64,000 nt of DNA from Symbiodinium natans (Eukaryota > Sar > Dinophyceae > Suessiales > Symbiodiniaceae): assembly GCA_905221605.1 (NCBI GenBank), contig CAJNDS010000358.1:866501-930500 (forward strand), given 5' to 3'. Position numbers and translations under genes: made by a program. How positions within the stretch are numbered: position 1 is the first letter of the stretch; the number at the start of each line of letters is the position of its first letter. The notes under the pieces are model-generated. The model had not been told where the DNA came from and did not search any database. It saw nothing but the letters and a program-made list of their open reading frames with translations. Of this stretch, positions 40,019 to 50,693 are shown piece after piece.

Positions 40019-40199
40019 CCCTAAACCCTAAGCCCTAAACCCTAAACCCTAAGCCCTAAACCCTAAACCCTAAACCCTAAACCGTAAACCCTAAACTGGC
40101 ACCTGCTTTCCACGGGCTCGAAAGGACCCCCACCCCTGAAGCAATGACCCGCGGTCCCAACGTCAACCGACGGCGGTCCCTTGGATTTAGTGTAGGGTT

Positions 40200-40600
40200 T
40201 AGAATAAGGCTTAGGGTGGAGTTTAGAGTTTAGGGTTTAGGGTGGGCTTGGGGTGGAGTGTAGAGTTTAGGGTTTAGGGATTTAGGGTTGGCTTAGGGTG
40301 GAGTTTAGAGTTTAGGGTTTACAGTTTATAGGGTTGAAGGTTTAGGGTGGAGTCTAGAGTTTAGGGTTTAGGGGGTTTAGGGTTTAAGGTTTAGGGTGGA
40401 GTTTAGAGTTTAGGGGTTTAGGGTTTACAGTTTACAGGGTTTAAGGTTTAGGGTGGAGTTTAGAGTTTAGGGTTTAGGGTTTTAAGGTTTAGGGTGGAGT
40501 TTAGGGTTTAAGGTTTATGGGTTTAGGGTGGAGTTTTGAATTTAGGGTTTGGGGTTTATCGGTTTAGGGGTTTAGGGTGTAGGGTTAGTGATTTATAAGG
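40200..40600 (+). repeat. Higher-order TTTAGGG variant block
   Basis: Recurring GGGTGGAGTTTAGAGTTTAG composite units of about 35-60 bp. Confidence 0.85.
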
Positions 40601-40879
40601 TCGAGGGTTTGGGGGTTCAGGCGTGTTAGGGCTACCAACAAAAGGTTCGTAAACCTTAAAGCCCGAAAGCCCTAAAGCCCTAAGACCCCAAACCCTATAA
40701 GTCCCCAAACCCTTGGCAAGGGGGTTCGGGAAACCCTAAACCCCAGACACGAAACCCTAAACCCTAAACCCTACGCCTCACAACAGTCCTTTCTGAAACC
40801 CTAAGCCCTAAACCCTAAACCCTGATCCGCTGAAAGCCTCAGACTCTTGTTGACCCATCTTGGGGCGTAGGCCCCGTCG

Positions 40880-40970
40880 TTTAGGGTTTGGGGTTTGGGG
40901 TTTGGGGTTTGGGGTTTGGGGTTTGGGGTTTAGGGTTTGGGGTTTGGGGTTTGGGGTTTAGGGTTTAGGG
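40880..40970 (+). repeat. TTTGGGG array
   Basis: About ten TTTGGGG units with single TTTAGGG units mixed in. Confidence 0.92.
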
Positions 40971-41089
40971 TTTAGACTGAGGTCCCTCATGGCCGGTGCC
41001 CTTGGCCCGGTCAAGCGCGGCGTGACTTGCAGCAGCTGAAGCCTGGCTGAAGTAATGGCTTTGGGTTTAGGGTTTAGGGTTTACCTGGA

Positions 41090-41430
41090 GATGCCGAGGA
41101 GGCTAAAATATCTGTTTTTTTGAAGATAACCGTTTTTTCGCGTCCGAGAACGAAAATTTCTGTTCTCGAGCGTTTTTCGGGACTATTGCAGAATGAGACA
41201 TGGGCTCATGTTTGGTGACGGCGCTCTTTGCCGACCGAAACGCGCTCTTTCCCGGCCGAAACGCGCTTTTTGCCGACCGCTGCTTTGCCACGCTTTGCCC
41301 AAACATGGCACGAGCACTTTTTTCATCGAAGAACGAATTTCCTGAGCAGCGACTTAAATTCATGCTTTTCCAACCAACGACTAATATTTTAGTCCCCTGG
41401 AGGGTCCAGGTAGGGTTTAGGGTTTAGGGT
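41090..41430. other. Non-telomeric island, unknown
   Basis: Has a local repeat (CCGAAACGCGCTCTTTCCCG style, 41225-41275) and short ORFs on both strands. It contains no recognised motif. Confidence 0.4.
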
Positions 41431-41736
41431 TTAGGGTTTAGGGTTTAGGGTTCAGGTTTTTAAGGGGTGCCCTTAGGGTTTAGCATTCAGGGTTTGGTTT
41501 TTTTCAGCAGTTAGGGCTTCTGGGTTTAACTAGGGTGTAGGGCGTTTTGGATTTTTGGGGTCAGGGTTGATATAGCTTGTTTTTTGTCTAATAGCGTTTT
41601 GCGATGTAGGGCGTTTTGTGATTTAGGGGTTTGGGTTTATGTATATGCAAGCGGGGGGTAAACCGCACAAGGTATTTCAGCATTGTTCAGGTTGTTGTGA
41701 AGCACGTTCTCACTGTCCTTTCTTCCGTTTTCAGCG

Positions 41737-41985
41737 TTGTTCAGGTTGTTCTTTTGCGTGAAGGTTCGTCAGGGTCCGTATCCCAGCATCCTTGTGCACA
41801 CCGGCACTGTGGATGCCATTTGGCAGCAGATCAAGTCGTGGCTGCCCAATGGGATTCGCACGTGTACAAACGGCCGGCCCAACCCAGTCATCATGCAGTA
41901 TGTCCGGCAGTGGCAGTGGCGATTCCAGACACGGCAGAAGTTGCTTGAAGCAACGGGTAGAATGCTGCGTGAGGAGTGTTTCTGA
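41737..41985 (+). CDS. Transposase C-terminal fragment (ISXO2-like/Merlin), truncated
   Basis: Frame VHTGTVDAIWQQIKSWLPNG, later MQYVRQWQWRF, ending TGA. H-T-x-T-x-(D/E)-x2-W-x3-K followed by Y-x4-W-x-(W/F)-R is the end of the DDE-type ISXO2/IS1595 transposase fold, including the last acidic residue. The N-terminal two thirds are missing. A 17-bp direct repeat (GTTGTTCAGGTTGTT type) lies just upstream at 41684 and 41736. Confidence 0.62.
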   Translation: MFRLFFCVKVRQGPYPSILVHTGTVDAIWQQIKSWLPNGIRTCTNGRPNPVIMQYVRQWQWRFQTRQKLLEATGRMLREECF

Positions 41986-42019
41986 GTCAGCCAAGAAAAG
42001 TCCGCACAGAGAGACGCAG

Positions 42020-42152
42020 AGAGACGCGCACGCACACGCACACGCACACGCACACGCACACGCGCACGCGCACGCCCACGCACGCGCACGCACACGCACG
42101 CGCACGCGCACGCGCACGCGCACGCGCACGCGCACGCGCACGCGCACGCGCA

Positions 42153-42183
<31 letters not shown>

Positions 42184-42200
42184 CCGCACACGCAAACACA
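42020..42200. repeat. (CACG)n/(CA)n microsatellite inside the transposon
   Basis: Explains the Arg/Val/Ala and His/Thr ORFs on both strands. Confidence 0.97.
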
Positions 42201-42654
42201 CAAACACACACCACGCGCGACTAGGACGTCTAAAACTCGAGTTTTAAGCAAACAAAAATGTAATGTTATCAAACGGATTGGGTGAGTTTCAACGATGAAC
42301 AACCTCATTTCGCGTGGCAGGCGCGGTACTTCCAGCATATGCCTCTCTAAACCCTTGTGCGGTTTACCCCCCGTGGGGATGTATATCAGTTTTGTATATA
42401 TAGCGTTTAGGGTTAGGGTTTCAGGACCTTAATCACGGCTAGCAATGCTTTTGTCGGTTTCGGGTTTTGGTTTTAAGGCTTGCAGGATTTAAGGTGCGGG
42501 CGTTTAGCACCTAGGGTTTACCGCGCCTTTCTAAATAAGGCTACCATGCACCCTGGGGTTAAGGGTTTAGGCTTTAGGCTTAGGGTCGAGGGCTTAGGGC
42601 TTAGAGCCGAGGGTTGAGGATTGGGGGTTTAGGGTGTCGATGGTTTAGGTTGTT

Positions 42655-42742
42655 TTCCCTAAACCCTAAACCCTAAACCCTAAACCCTAAACCCTAAACC
42701 CTAAACCCTAAACCCTAAACCCTAAACCCTAAACCCTAAACA
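42655..42742 (-). repeat. CCCTAAA array
   Basis: About 12 perfect heptamers, 100 bp before a TTTAGGG array at 42853-42975. Confidence 0.95.
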
Positions 42743-43307
42743 TTGCGTTTAGGGTTCAGGGCTTAGGGTTTCGCAGGGTGCCACCCAGGTGGCCTGCAGC
42801 GGGTGCGGATGCCAACCAACTGGAGCATGTACGCTCCTGGGCCTATGGCTGGGGTTTAGGGTTTAGGGTTTAGGGTTTAGGGTTTAGGGTTTAGGGTTTT
42901 GGGCTTTAGGCTTTAGGGTTTAGGGTTTAGGGTTTAGGGTTTAGGGTTTAGGGTTTAGGGTTTAGGGTTTAGGGTTGGCTGGGCAAAGCTTTCGAGGCAT
43001 CTAGACCGCACAGCTTCTTGACCCAAAACTCAAAACCCAAACCCAAAAGAAAAGAAAAAAAAAAACTAAACCCTAAACCCAAAAGACCCAAAAAGCCCTA
43101 AACTCTAAACCCTAAACCCTCGGCAGCTTAGGCAACTTCGAGGCGTTAGCGTGAGGGTTTCGGTTTTGGCATTCCACGTGGGTGTCTCAGGCCTCGGAGC
43201 TTGGGATCTTCCCTAAACCCTAAACCCGAAACCCTAAACCCTAAACCCTAAACCCTTATACTAACTAGGACTGGGAGTCGGCCCTTTTTTCCTTTTTTTA
43301 GGGTTGG

Positions 43308-43448
43308 GGTTTAGGGTTTAGGGTTTAGGGTTTAGGGTTTAGGGTTTAGGGTTTAGGGTTTAGGGTTTAGGGTTTAGGGTTTAGGGTTTAGGGTTTAGGG
43401 TTTAGGGTTTAGGGTTTAGGGTGTAGGGTGTAGGGTGTAGGGTTTAGG
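43308..43448 (+). repeat. TTTAGGG array
   Basis: About 19 units with GTGTAGG variants at the end. Confidence 0.95.
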
Positions 43449-43655
43449 GGTTCCCCTAGAACCCCCTTAAAAGCAAAAAGGGCACCCTTGTTATTCCTAG
43501 GTTACTCCCGGGTCTTGCTAACAGTCCTTACTAGGGATTCTAGTGCCCCTCTAGTATAACAATAGGGGTTATAGCATCCCTTATGAAAATAATAGGGATT
43601 ACAGTACCCTCCATGACAATCCCTTACTTTTGGCATAAAGGGGAACATCTGAATT

Positions 43656-43718
43656 TAGAGCTTTCATTTGGGCATGTTGCTTCTCGGAATCTGCTTCGAG
43701 GATTCGAATATGAAGCCC
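43656..43718 (+). CDS. Orphan exon LSFGHVASRNLLRGFEYEAP
   Basis: Open, ending at a GTGAGC donor after CCAAG. Family unknown. Confidence 0.5.
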
Positions 43719-43767
43719 CAAGGTGAGCCCCAAGTGTATGAGGGGGGGGGAGGTGTACGCGATGGTC

Positions 43768-43918
43768 CTGGGTTTAGGGTTTTAGGGTGTAGGGTGTAGG
43801 GTTTAGGGTTTGTGGTGCCTATTCCAAAACACCCAAAGCCCTGGGTTTAGGGTTTTAGGGTGTAGGGTGTAGGGTTTAGGGTTTAGGGTTTGTGGTTCCT
43901 ATTCCAAAACACCCAAAG
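43768..43918 (+). repeat. Tandem duplication of about 77 bp
   Basis: Two copies of a block from GGGTTTAGGGTTTTAGGG to CCTATTCCAAAACACCCAA. Confidence 0.9.
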
Positions 43919-44035
43919 CGAAGGCATGAGTCAGAGAGCTATCTCTATGCATGCTCTCCAACCGGTGTCTCAGGATTGCGTGTTCTACTGCCAGCCGTGC
44001 TGGGAGGCAGGGTCGAGGGAAACGGTGGGCTCAGG
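43918..44035 (+). CDS. Orphan exon with Cys pair
   Basis: Frame SQRAISMHALQPVSQDCVFY, then CQPCWEAGSRETVG. The C-V-F-Y-C-x2-C arrangement could bind zinc. A second frame is also open. Confidence 0.42.
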
Positions 44036-44106
44036 GTTTAGGGTTTGGGGTTCATCTTTATCAGTATCAGATGATGATGACTGCTCTTGTTATTCCGCGA
44101 TCACTT

Positions 44107-44524
44107 GGGATGTTCCCCCGTATACTAACAGTCCTTAATAGGGATTCTGGTACCCCTTATTATCCCTATGAAGGACTGTTAGTATAATCCGCTCCCCCTA
44201 ATATTAATACCCCCCTAATATAAAGAACTCCCTGGCCCAATATCCCGATCCCGTGCCTGTCCCTATTAAAACCTCTACAGAGAGAGGGGGGAGTTAGGGG
44301 GGGGCGGGGTTGGAAGCCGGAAGCAGAAACATGAACCTTTTCCAAACGTAGCTGTCTAGGCTTAGGCTGGGCTGCTGAGCCAGCGTGCTACAATAAGGAC
44401 GGGCTGGTTTTTCGGACAAACGATGAGAACCCCCCCTAATACAAAAAACCCTTTGGGGGTTTTTATACAAGGGAGGGGGGGGGGGCCTTTAATATTAGGG
44501 GGAACGGATTAAGGGGCAACATCC
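44107..44524. mobile_element. Family D element with a second palindrome nested in it
   Basis: Outer ends GGGATGTTCCCCC and GGGGCAACATCCC. The inner element, 44187-44510, has ends AATCCGCTCCCCCTAATATT and AATATTAGGGGGAACGGATT. Confidence 0.82.
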
Positions 44525-44760
44525 CAAACTTTCGCTTTAAGCCGTTGCGGCCGCAAGCGGCGTCATCGCCACGCTCCAGACAACCCGGAACCCTCAACCC
44601 CAAACCCTAAACCCCAAACCCCCTTGCAACACCACCAAAAGTACAGAATTGCAGTTGCCCTACACCCGTAACAGACCCAGGACACTTCTCCAGGTACCCA
44701 GAACTTGCCCTAAACCCTAAACCCTAAACCCTAAACCCTAAACCCTAAACTCTCCTGCAG

Positions 44761-44870
44761 CAGAAAGGCCCCTTGCGACCCCCCCTAACAGCCCCCAACC
44801 GCATGGAGCTGCTTCGCGCCGCAGGCATTCAGATGCAGCCTGTGCGGTCACAAGGATGCAGGGCTACTCC
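44761..44870 (+). CDS. Orphan exon PPLTAPNRMELLRAAGIQMQ
   Basis: Open from CTGCAG, continuing PVRSQGC. CCCTAAA array upstream, TTTAGGG array downstream. Confidence 0.52.
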
Positions 44871-45198
44871 TTGGGTTTAGGGTTTAGGGTTTAGGGTTTA
44901 GGGTTCAGGGTTCAGGGTTCAGGGTTCAGGGTTCAGGGTTTCTAGGATGGGGGCTTGGGGCCTGCTTGGGGGCTCTTAAACTTGGGCTTATTGCACATCA
45001 TGTGCCCTGGGATTTCGGGACTCAGGATGAAGGGTTTAAGGTTCAGGGGTTCAGGGTTTCGGGTTTAAGGTTCGGGGCTTCACGGTTGCATGGTTTCTCT
45101 GTTTTTTTTTGTGGTTTGCACGGGCCCCTGGGTTTCTACAGGGCTTTTGGCGTTTGCAGGGTCTTTAGGGTTTTGAGGGGCTTTTGGGGTTTAGGTAT

Positions 45199-45316
45199 AG
45201 GTTCCTTAAGGGAGGGGCGAGGTAAGCTTAGGGAGCCTTGGGGAGTAGCGGGGCGTCCGTACTAGGCAAACCTTGGGTTACATACCCCCCTTGAAACCCC
45301 CTCCCTTAAGAAACCT
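45199..45316. mobile_element. Palindromic family R element
   Basis: Ends GGTTCCTTAAGGGAGGG and CCCTCCCTTAAGAAACC. Confidence 0.72.
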
Positions 45317-45596
45317 AAACCACCCTAAACCCTAAACCCTATAAATGACGGGCTTTTCAATTCTTGGGTTTAAAGGGCTCTCAGGGCTTGGGTCTCGGTG
45401 AGCTCGCGGGGGCATGGGGGTGTGTTTTTTCCGCCACCGGTCCCTGAACCCGGCGGCCCTGCGGGGTTTAGGGTTTAGGAGGGTTTGGGGTTTAGGGCTT
45501 GGGGTTTAGGGTTTAGGGTTTAGGGTTTGGAGTTTAGGGTTTGGAGTTTAGGGTTTAGGGTTTAGGGTTTAGGGAACCTCGAGCCCTCTTCATTGA

Positions 45597-45682
45597 ATCA
45601 AGCCCGAGGACCCCAAGGGCAACGACTTCAAGGGCAGCTGGAACTGCCGCGCTTGTCGCCACAAGAGACAGGTTAAGGAGTC
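45597..45682 (+). CDS. Orphan exon with zinc-ribbon-like motif
   Basis: Frame PEDPKGNDFKGSWNCRACRH, then KRQVKESG. W-x-C-x2-C resembles half of a RanBP2-type finger. The second Cys pair would be on another exon. Confidence 0.48.
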
Positions 45683-46060
45683 TGGGTTTAGGGTTTAGGG
45701 TTTAGGGTTTAGGGTTTAGGGTTTAGGGTTTAGGATTTAGGGTTTAGGGTTTAGGGTTTAGGGTTTAGGAGTCTGTTTTTTTGGGAATTCGTGGTTCCGG
45801 GTTTAGGGGTTGGGGGTTTAGGGGTTTAGGGTTTGGGGTTTAGGGTCTTGGGTTTTGAGGGTTTGGGTTTTGGTGGATGGCCCCACTTGCTAGACCTGTA
45901 GATCTCGGGTTTAGGGTTTAGGGTTTAGGGTTTAGGGTTTAGGGTTTAGGGTGTTGTGTCGACCCATGCTGCGTTCGCGACTCCTCGCGTGTTTGCATTG
46001 TGGATCTTATGGCTTCACGACTGATTCACTATAGGAGTCATGTTCAGGGATTCTGGGTTT

Positions 46061-46171
46061 ACCCAAAGAGCCCAATATAGCTTAATTAAGGAATATACCT
46101 TAAATCATATTAAGGATCCCTATATGATTTAAGGAATATTCCTTAATTAAGCAATATTGGACTCTTTGGGT
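46061..46171. mobile_element. Family A, copy 7
   Basis: Full palindrome bounded by TTT and TA. Confidence 0.9.
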
Positions 46172-46202
46172 AGGGCTTAGGGTCTAGGGTTTATGGGGCT
46201 GT

Positions 46203-46439
46203 CTTCGCAAGGAGAAGAACGTGCCCTCGCATGATCTTCTGCAGCGGCTCATCATCGAAGAGAGTGCCGAGCTAGTTTGCCGCTCGACCCTTCCATGGTT
46301 CTGCAGTTTGGGGTGTTTTTTTGGCAGCTTCAGGCTACTCAGAGTTTTAAGGGTTAGTGAGAGGTGCTTGCAGGTTCTTTTCGATGCTTGGGTTGGGCTC
46401 TCGAGATATTTGGATTTTCCCCTAGAGGCCCGAGCGTAG
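46203..46439 (+). CDS. Orphan coding island, up to 76 codons
   Basis: Frame KNVPSHDLLQRLIIEESAEL, then VCRSTLPWF..., open to TAG. The first 30 codons look exonic; the remainder may be intron. Confidence 0.45.
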   Translation, partial: LRKEKNVPSHDLLQRLIIEESAELVCRSTLPWFCSLGCFFGSFRLLRVLRVSERCLQVLFDAWVGLSRYLDFPLEARA

Positions 46440-46979
46440 GAGGCTCATGTTGAAGTATGTGTTTAATTGGTCAACCCAGGTTTTGCAGCAGCTACAATCA
46501 GGTATTCTCACCCACCCGCACCAAGCTCCTTGGCCCTACCTCCCCGCAACAAGCCTCCAAGCCCTGAACCCTCATACTCTCAAACTCCTCCACTTCTTTC
46601 AGCTGTTCAGATAGGGTCCAGTGCATGGACCGATCAAGCTTCAGCACGAGAGGTGATCCGCGAGGAGGGTTCGGAGTTTGGGGTCAAGGGTGCAAACTAC
46701 CTTCAGTGACATTTGGGTTTAGGGCATAGGATTTAAGGAGTCTTTTGTGTGATGTACGCGGACCTTGGTATTAGCCAAACCTGCGTGCCCAGATGCTCGG
46801 AGTCAGCATGAATGCCTGATTATCCTACAAGCTCTCAATCCTAAGCCCAGAATCCCCAAACATGCGGCAGAATCTACGACGGCTCTTCTCACCGGGCCTT
46901 GGTGATGTATTGAACCCTAAACCCTACCCCCCCCCCCACCCGCCCAACCCTAAATCCTAGACCCTAACTCCCCAACTTT

Positions 46980-47085
46980 GGCAATTCAGAGCCTCAGAAG
47001 TCGCGAACAGCCGTGAGGCACTACTTCAACGTGCCCGAGTTCTTTGAACAAGGGGAAGTCGGACGAAGTGCACTCCTCAACCTCG
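46980..47085 (+). CDS. Orphan exon AVRHYFNVPEFFEQGEVGRS
   Basis: Open from the AG before CCTCAG, continuing ALLNLG. Family unknown. Confidence 0.55.
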
Positions 47086-47424
47086 GATTTAGAGGGTTTA
47101 GAGGGCTTTATAGGGCTTAGAGGGTTTTTTAGGGTTTCGTAATTGTCGGGTTTTAGAGGGTTTTACAGGGTTTACAGGGTTTTATAAGGTTTGTCGGGTT
47201 CATGTCAGGGTTTAGGGTTTAGGGTTCAGAAAGGCCTGTGAGTCTGAGAGATGTAATGATTCTAATGGAAGGCGGCGGTTGTGACCTGTGGAGGGAACCC
47301 AAAACCCTAAAAACTCCAAGGGCTCGGCTCTTTGAGTTGGAGAAGCGTTCTACCCACAACCCTAAACCCTAAACCCTAAACCCAAAACCCAAAACCCAAA
47401 ACCCAAAACCCTAACCCTAAACCC

Positions 47425-47545
47425 TGGATCTTGTGCATGAGGCTGTGAAGCTGCTAAGCCAGCTGACGACGGACAAGGACGAGGATCCTGAAGCCAGCGA
47501 TGAGGACACCTGGGCGGATGCCGACGTGGTGGGCCGCTTTTCTGC
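47425..47545 (+). CDS. Orphan acidic exon
   Basis: Frame DLVHEAVKLLSQLTTDKDED, then PEASDEDTWADADVVGRFSA. Strongly acidic; ends near a GT (GTCGTA). Family unknown. Confidence 0.58.
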
Positions 47546-47809
47546 AGGTCGTAGGGATTTTCGGGTTTAGGGTTTAGGGTTTTAGGGTTTAGGGTTTAGG
47601 GTTCAGGGTTTAGGGTTTAGGGTTTAGGGTTGGTTCCCTAACCCTCGACCCCTGGCCCCTTACATACACTGGGTGTAGTTTAGGCTTGAGGCTTGACGGC
47701 TTCCTTTGTAGTAACCCTGTTCAAAATATTCGGGCTACTTAAGGGGTACATCCCCCCCCTCCGCCCCCCTGCCCCTCCCTAAACCCAGCCCTAATAACTA
47801 TAAACCTTA

Positions 47810-48700
47810 AACTAAGTGAGGGGTCGCTCCTGCGAGCGACAGACCCCGAACGCTCGGCCGAGGGCCTTCCATCCTGAGCGCCCATACGAAAAGAGAGACG
47901 GAAAGGTGAGGGTTAAGCCTCACCGCCTGTCCTGGTCAGGCCAACGGATATTGGCCTTCTTTACGACAACGTCATTACTCGAACAAGGGATGGCCGTATC
48001 CATAGCTAAAGTGTAACCCCAAACCGTGAACCATTTGCTCTGGAGACCTGTTTGGGGGTTCCGCCCCTGTGGTGCAGGGTGTCGGGGAAGTGTCCGGGGG
48101 CGTCGGGGCCCTGCGACTCCCAGCAGTCCCAGGCGCGGGCCTCCGAGGCAGGCCTGCCAGATAAACCCTTTCACACACAGAGCTGTCTCGGAGCCGCCTC
48201 CCAAATGGCCTGCCCACAGCTTGCGGTGTCTCGACCCTTCCAGCAGCAAGTCTTGGCAAAACCATCGATTCTTAGAGGGGTGGGTGTCAAGGGCCTTCCG
48301 CAGCTGCCAAGTTGTAGAAATAAGGGCCTCTACCCCGACCGTGCCGAAGGCCCGAAAAGGTTCGAGGCTACCCCGAACCGCAGCTTAAGCCCTGGCCCTG
48401 CAACTTCAAAAGTAAAATATGCATTGGCAACAGAGTCAAAGGGTTTGCCTGACCTTCAAGTAAATAAGGGCCTCTACGGGCCCTGACACGCCGAAGGCCC
48501 GAAAAGGGCCGAGGCTACCCCCAACCCCGGCTTAACCCCTAACACCGCAACCTAAAAAAATTGACACAAGCATCGGTGCACAAGAAAGTAAAGTCAATAA
48601 ACCCTAATAGAGTATAGTTTGGGTGGCCGGGGTGGGTTGACGGGCAACGCGAGCGCGCGGCCCGGGGTGTTTCACACCCGAGGGCGCGCCCTCCCCTGAC
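47810..48700. other. 0.9-kb unique GC-rich segment with an internal 142-bp-spaced direct repeat
   Basis: No telomeric arrays. AATAAGGGCCTCTAC...GCCGAAGGCCCGAAAAGG occurs at 48318 and 48461. A 144-codon ORF (48052-48486) spans the first repeat but has no recognisable domain. A GC-rich hairpin-like stretch lies at 48650-48695. Confidence 0.45.
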
Positions 48701-48865
48701 ACACCCTAAACCCTAAACCCGAAACCCTAAACCCGAAACCCTAAACCCTAAACCCTAGGCCCTAAACCCTACTATCAGACCCGAAGGTTGAATTCTTCAT
48801 CCCACATGGAATTGTGCCGCTGGTGGAGATAGGGTTTAGGGAACAGCCCTAAACCCTACCCCCCC

Positions 48866-48991
48866 TCAGAGAGCCCAATACCCCTGAATTGAGGAATATA
48901 CCTTAATTCAGGCATATACCTTAAATGATGTAGGGATCATGAAAATATGGGTTAAAGCATATTCCTTACTTAAAGAATATTGGGCTCTTTG
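48866..48991. mobile_element. Family A, diverged copy 8
   Basis: Retains GAGCCCAATA and TATTGGGCTCTTT ends but carries an internal duplication of the TATACCTTAA motif. Confidence 0.78.
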
Positions 48992-49269
48992 CCCCCCCCC
49001 CAACCCCCACGCTCAACGAATTACACCCCACCCCCACGCTCAACTACTCTGCCAAAGCACGGCCTTTTGAAAGGCGCGTCGTCTTTTGGCTTGGGGGGGT
49101 GGTTAGTGGTCGGCCGGAGGGTAGCATAGGATCCCATATGGTTACTGAGCTCCTTACAGCCCGTAACCCTTTTCAATCCTTGTCTAAGCCCAAACCCCCT
49201 ACGCCCGAAGAGCTGTCTAAACCCTAAACCCTCAAACCCCTAAACCCTAAACCCTCAACCCTAAAAGAC

Positions 49270-49360
49270 CAAGCACCAGGCGAGCTCCCTGCCCTTCTTG
49301 GCAAAGCTCGCGCCGGCGCGAAGCAGAAGCCCGACACTAGCAGGCACTGAAAATAGCTAG
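49270..49360 (+). CDS. Orphan exon ELPALLGKARAGAKQKPDTS
   Basis: Open near CACCAG, basic, ends with TGA after SRH. Family unknown. Confidence 0.45.
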
Positions 49361-49816
49361 GACGATAGGGATCATGTGGGCTAGAAGGTGGAGTTCTTGA
49401 ATCCCTAAACCCTAAACACTAAAGCCTGTGTAACCCTAAGCCTTAACGCCTTAAACCCTAGCCCCCAAACCCTAATCCCAAACCTTAAAACCCTAGACTC
49501 TGCAAACCTTCTGCAGCCGAACCTTTCATTCTATGGTGCAGGTAGATGCGGGCCGACTTGGCCCGCACCCAGCTTGGCTCGGGTTGAAGGTCTGTAAGGT
49601 TCAGGGTTCAAGGCCATGTTGAAGGCGTGGGCTTCGGGGCCTTCGCATTTTGGGCCTTAGGGCTTGAGGGACGTAAGCCCTAAAACCTGGAACGCTTAAC
49701 CCTTAACCCTTAAACCCTTTAACCCTTAAACCGAACCCTTAAGCCCTTAAGCCCTTAAACGCTTCAACCCTTAAACCCTAAACCCTAAACCCCTTGGGGG
49801 GCTCAGGCGACTCAGG

Positions 49817-49878
49817 AGTTTGGGGATTTTGTAGGCGCCTGCCCTCTCTCTGGTCTGTCGCCGACATGTCCTCAAAGC
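49817..49878 (+). CDS. Orphan exon EFGDFVGACPLSGLSPTCPQ
   Basis: Open from GACTCAG into the next family A element. Confidence 0.42.
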
Positions 49879-49880
49879 TT

Positions 49881-49989
49881 CCCAAAGAGCGCAATATTGC
49901 TCGATTAAGGAATATTCCTTGAATCATATAGGGATCCTTAATATGATTTAAGGTACATTCCTTAATTAAGGTATATTGGGCCCTTTGGG
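49881..49989. mobile_element. Family A, copy 9
   Basis: Full palindrome (CCCAAAGAGCGCAATATTG ... GGGCCCTTTGGG). Confidence 0.9.
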
Positions 49990-50157
49990 TTTGCCTATGT
50001 CCTAGGTGGCCCCCTTTGTCTTAGGGGGCCTTATAACCCTATATCCCTTGGCCCTTCTTACCTCTAACCCTAAACCGTATAACCTTCTAACCCTCTCACT
50101 CTACAACACTGAAACCCTCCTTAAGCCTATTAGTAACCCTATAACCCTCCACCTCCC

Positions 50158-50243
50158 CCACAGAGGCCTCTTTCCTTGGGGTGTCGCATGTCAGAGAGCA
50201 CTCTATCTCAGCACCCGAACCGCCGAGTGTCTACGTTCTGTTG
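50158..50243 (+). CDS. Orphan exon ASFLGVSHVREHSISAPEPP
   Basis: Open from CCCACAG, continuing SVYVLLG, with a GT donor (GTTACC). Possibly an N-terminal exon of the vWA/alpha-kinase gene downstream. Confidence 0.5.
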
Positions 50244-50641
50244 GGTTACCCCGGGCTTAGGCTTGTTAGGCTTTAGGGGGTTCGGGGGTTTGGGGTTTAG
50301 GGGTTGGGGTTTAGGGTTTAGGGTTTAGGGTTTGGGGTTTGGGGTTTAGGGTTTAGGGTTTAGGGTGTAGGGTTTAGGGTTAGGGTTTGGGGTTTAGGGT
50401 TTAGGGTTTAGGGTTTAGGTTTAGGGCTCAAGAATCTCGATGTTGTGGTGCAGGGAGGCTTCGATCCTGAGGGTTTCGGGGGTGTATAGGGGCTTAGGGG
50501 GGGGTTTAGAGGTTTAGGGGGGTTTTGGGGTTTATGGGGGTTTAGGGTCTAGGATTTCAGGTTTAGGGTTTAGGGTTTAGGGTTGAGGGTTGAGGGTTTA
50601 GGGTTTAGGGTGCTTTCTGATCGGTCTCTGGACATTCGTAG

Positions 50642-50693
50642 GCCGCGACACATCATCCTGGTCATCGATGCTTCAGGGAGCATGCGCCAGCAG
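50642..50693 (+). CDS. vWA exon 1: MIDAS
   Basis: Reads PRHIILVIDASGSMRQQ. D-A-S-G-S is the D-x-S-x-S metal-binding motif after a hydrophobic strand. Donor GA (GACCTT). Confidence 0.85.

Larger units (their letters stand above)
41647..42378 (+). mobile_element. Merlin/ISXO2-type DNA transposon remnant
   Basis: Terminal inverted repeats of about 26 bp (GCGGGGGGTAAACCGCACAAGG / CCTTGTGCGGTTTACCCCCC core) enclose 732 bp. An 8-bp direct repeat ATGTATAT flanks both ends (41639-41646, 42379-42386), the size typical of Merlin insertions. It carries only a C-terminal transposase piece plus a CACG/CA microsatellite, so it is a non-autonomous deletion derivative. Confidence 0.78.

Noticed and set aside
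41731-42338. Long ORFs on both strands (up to 189 codons)
   Set aside because: Produced by the CACG/CA microsatellite inside the Merlin element. Only the + frame at 41737-41985 has transposase character.
48052-48486. 144-codon ORF
   Set aside because: It runs into a direct repeat, has no recognisable domain and unclear codon character; kept only as part of the unique segment.
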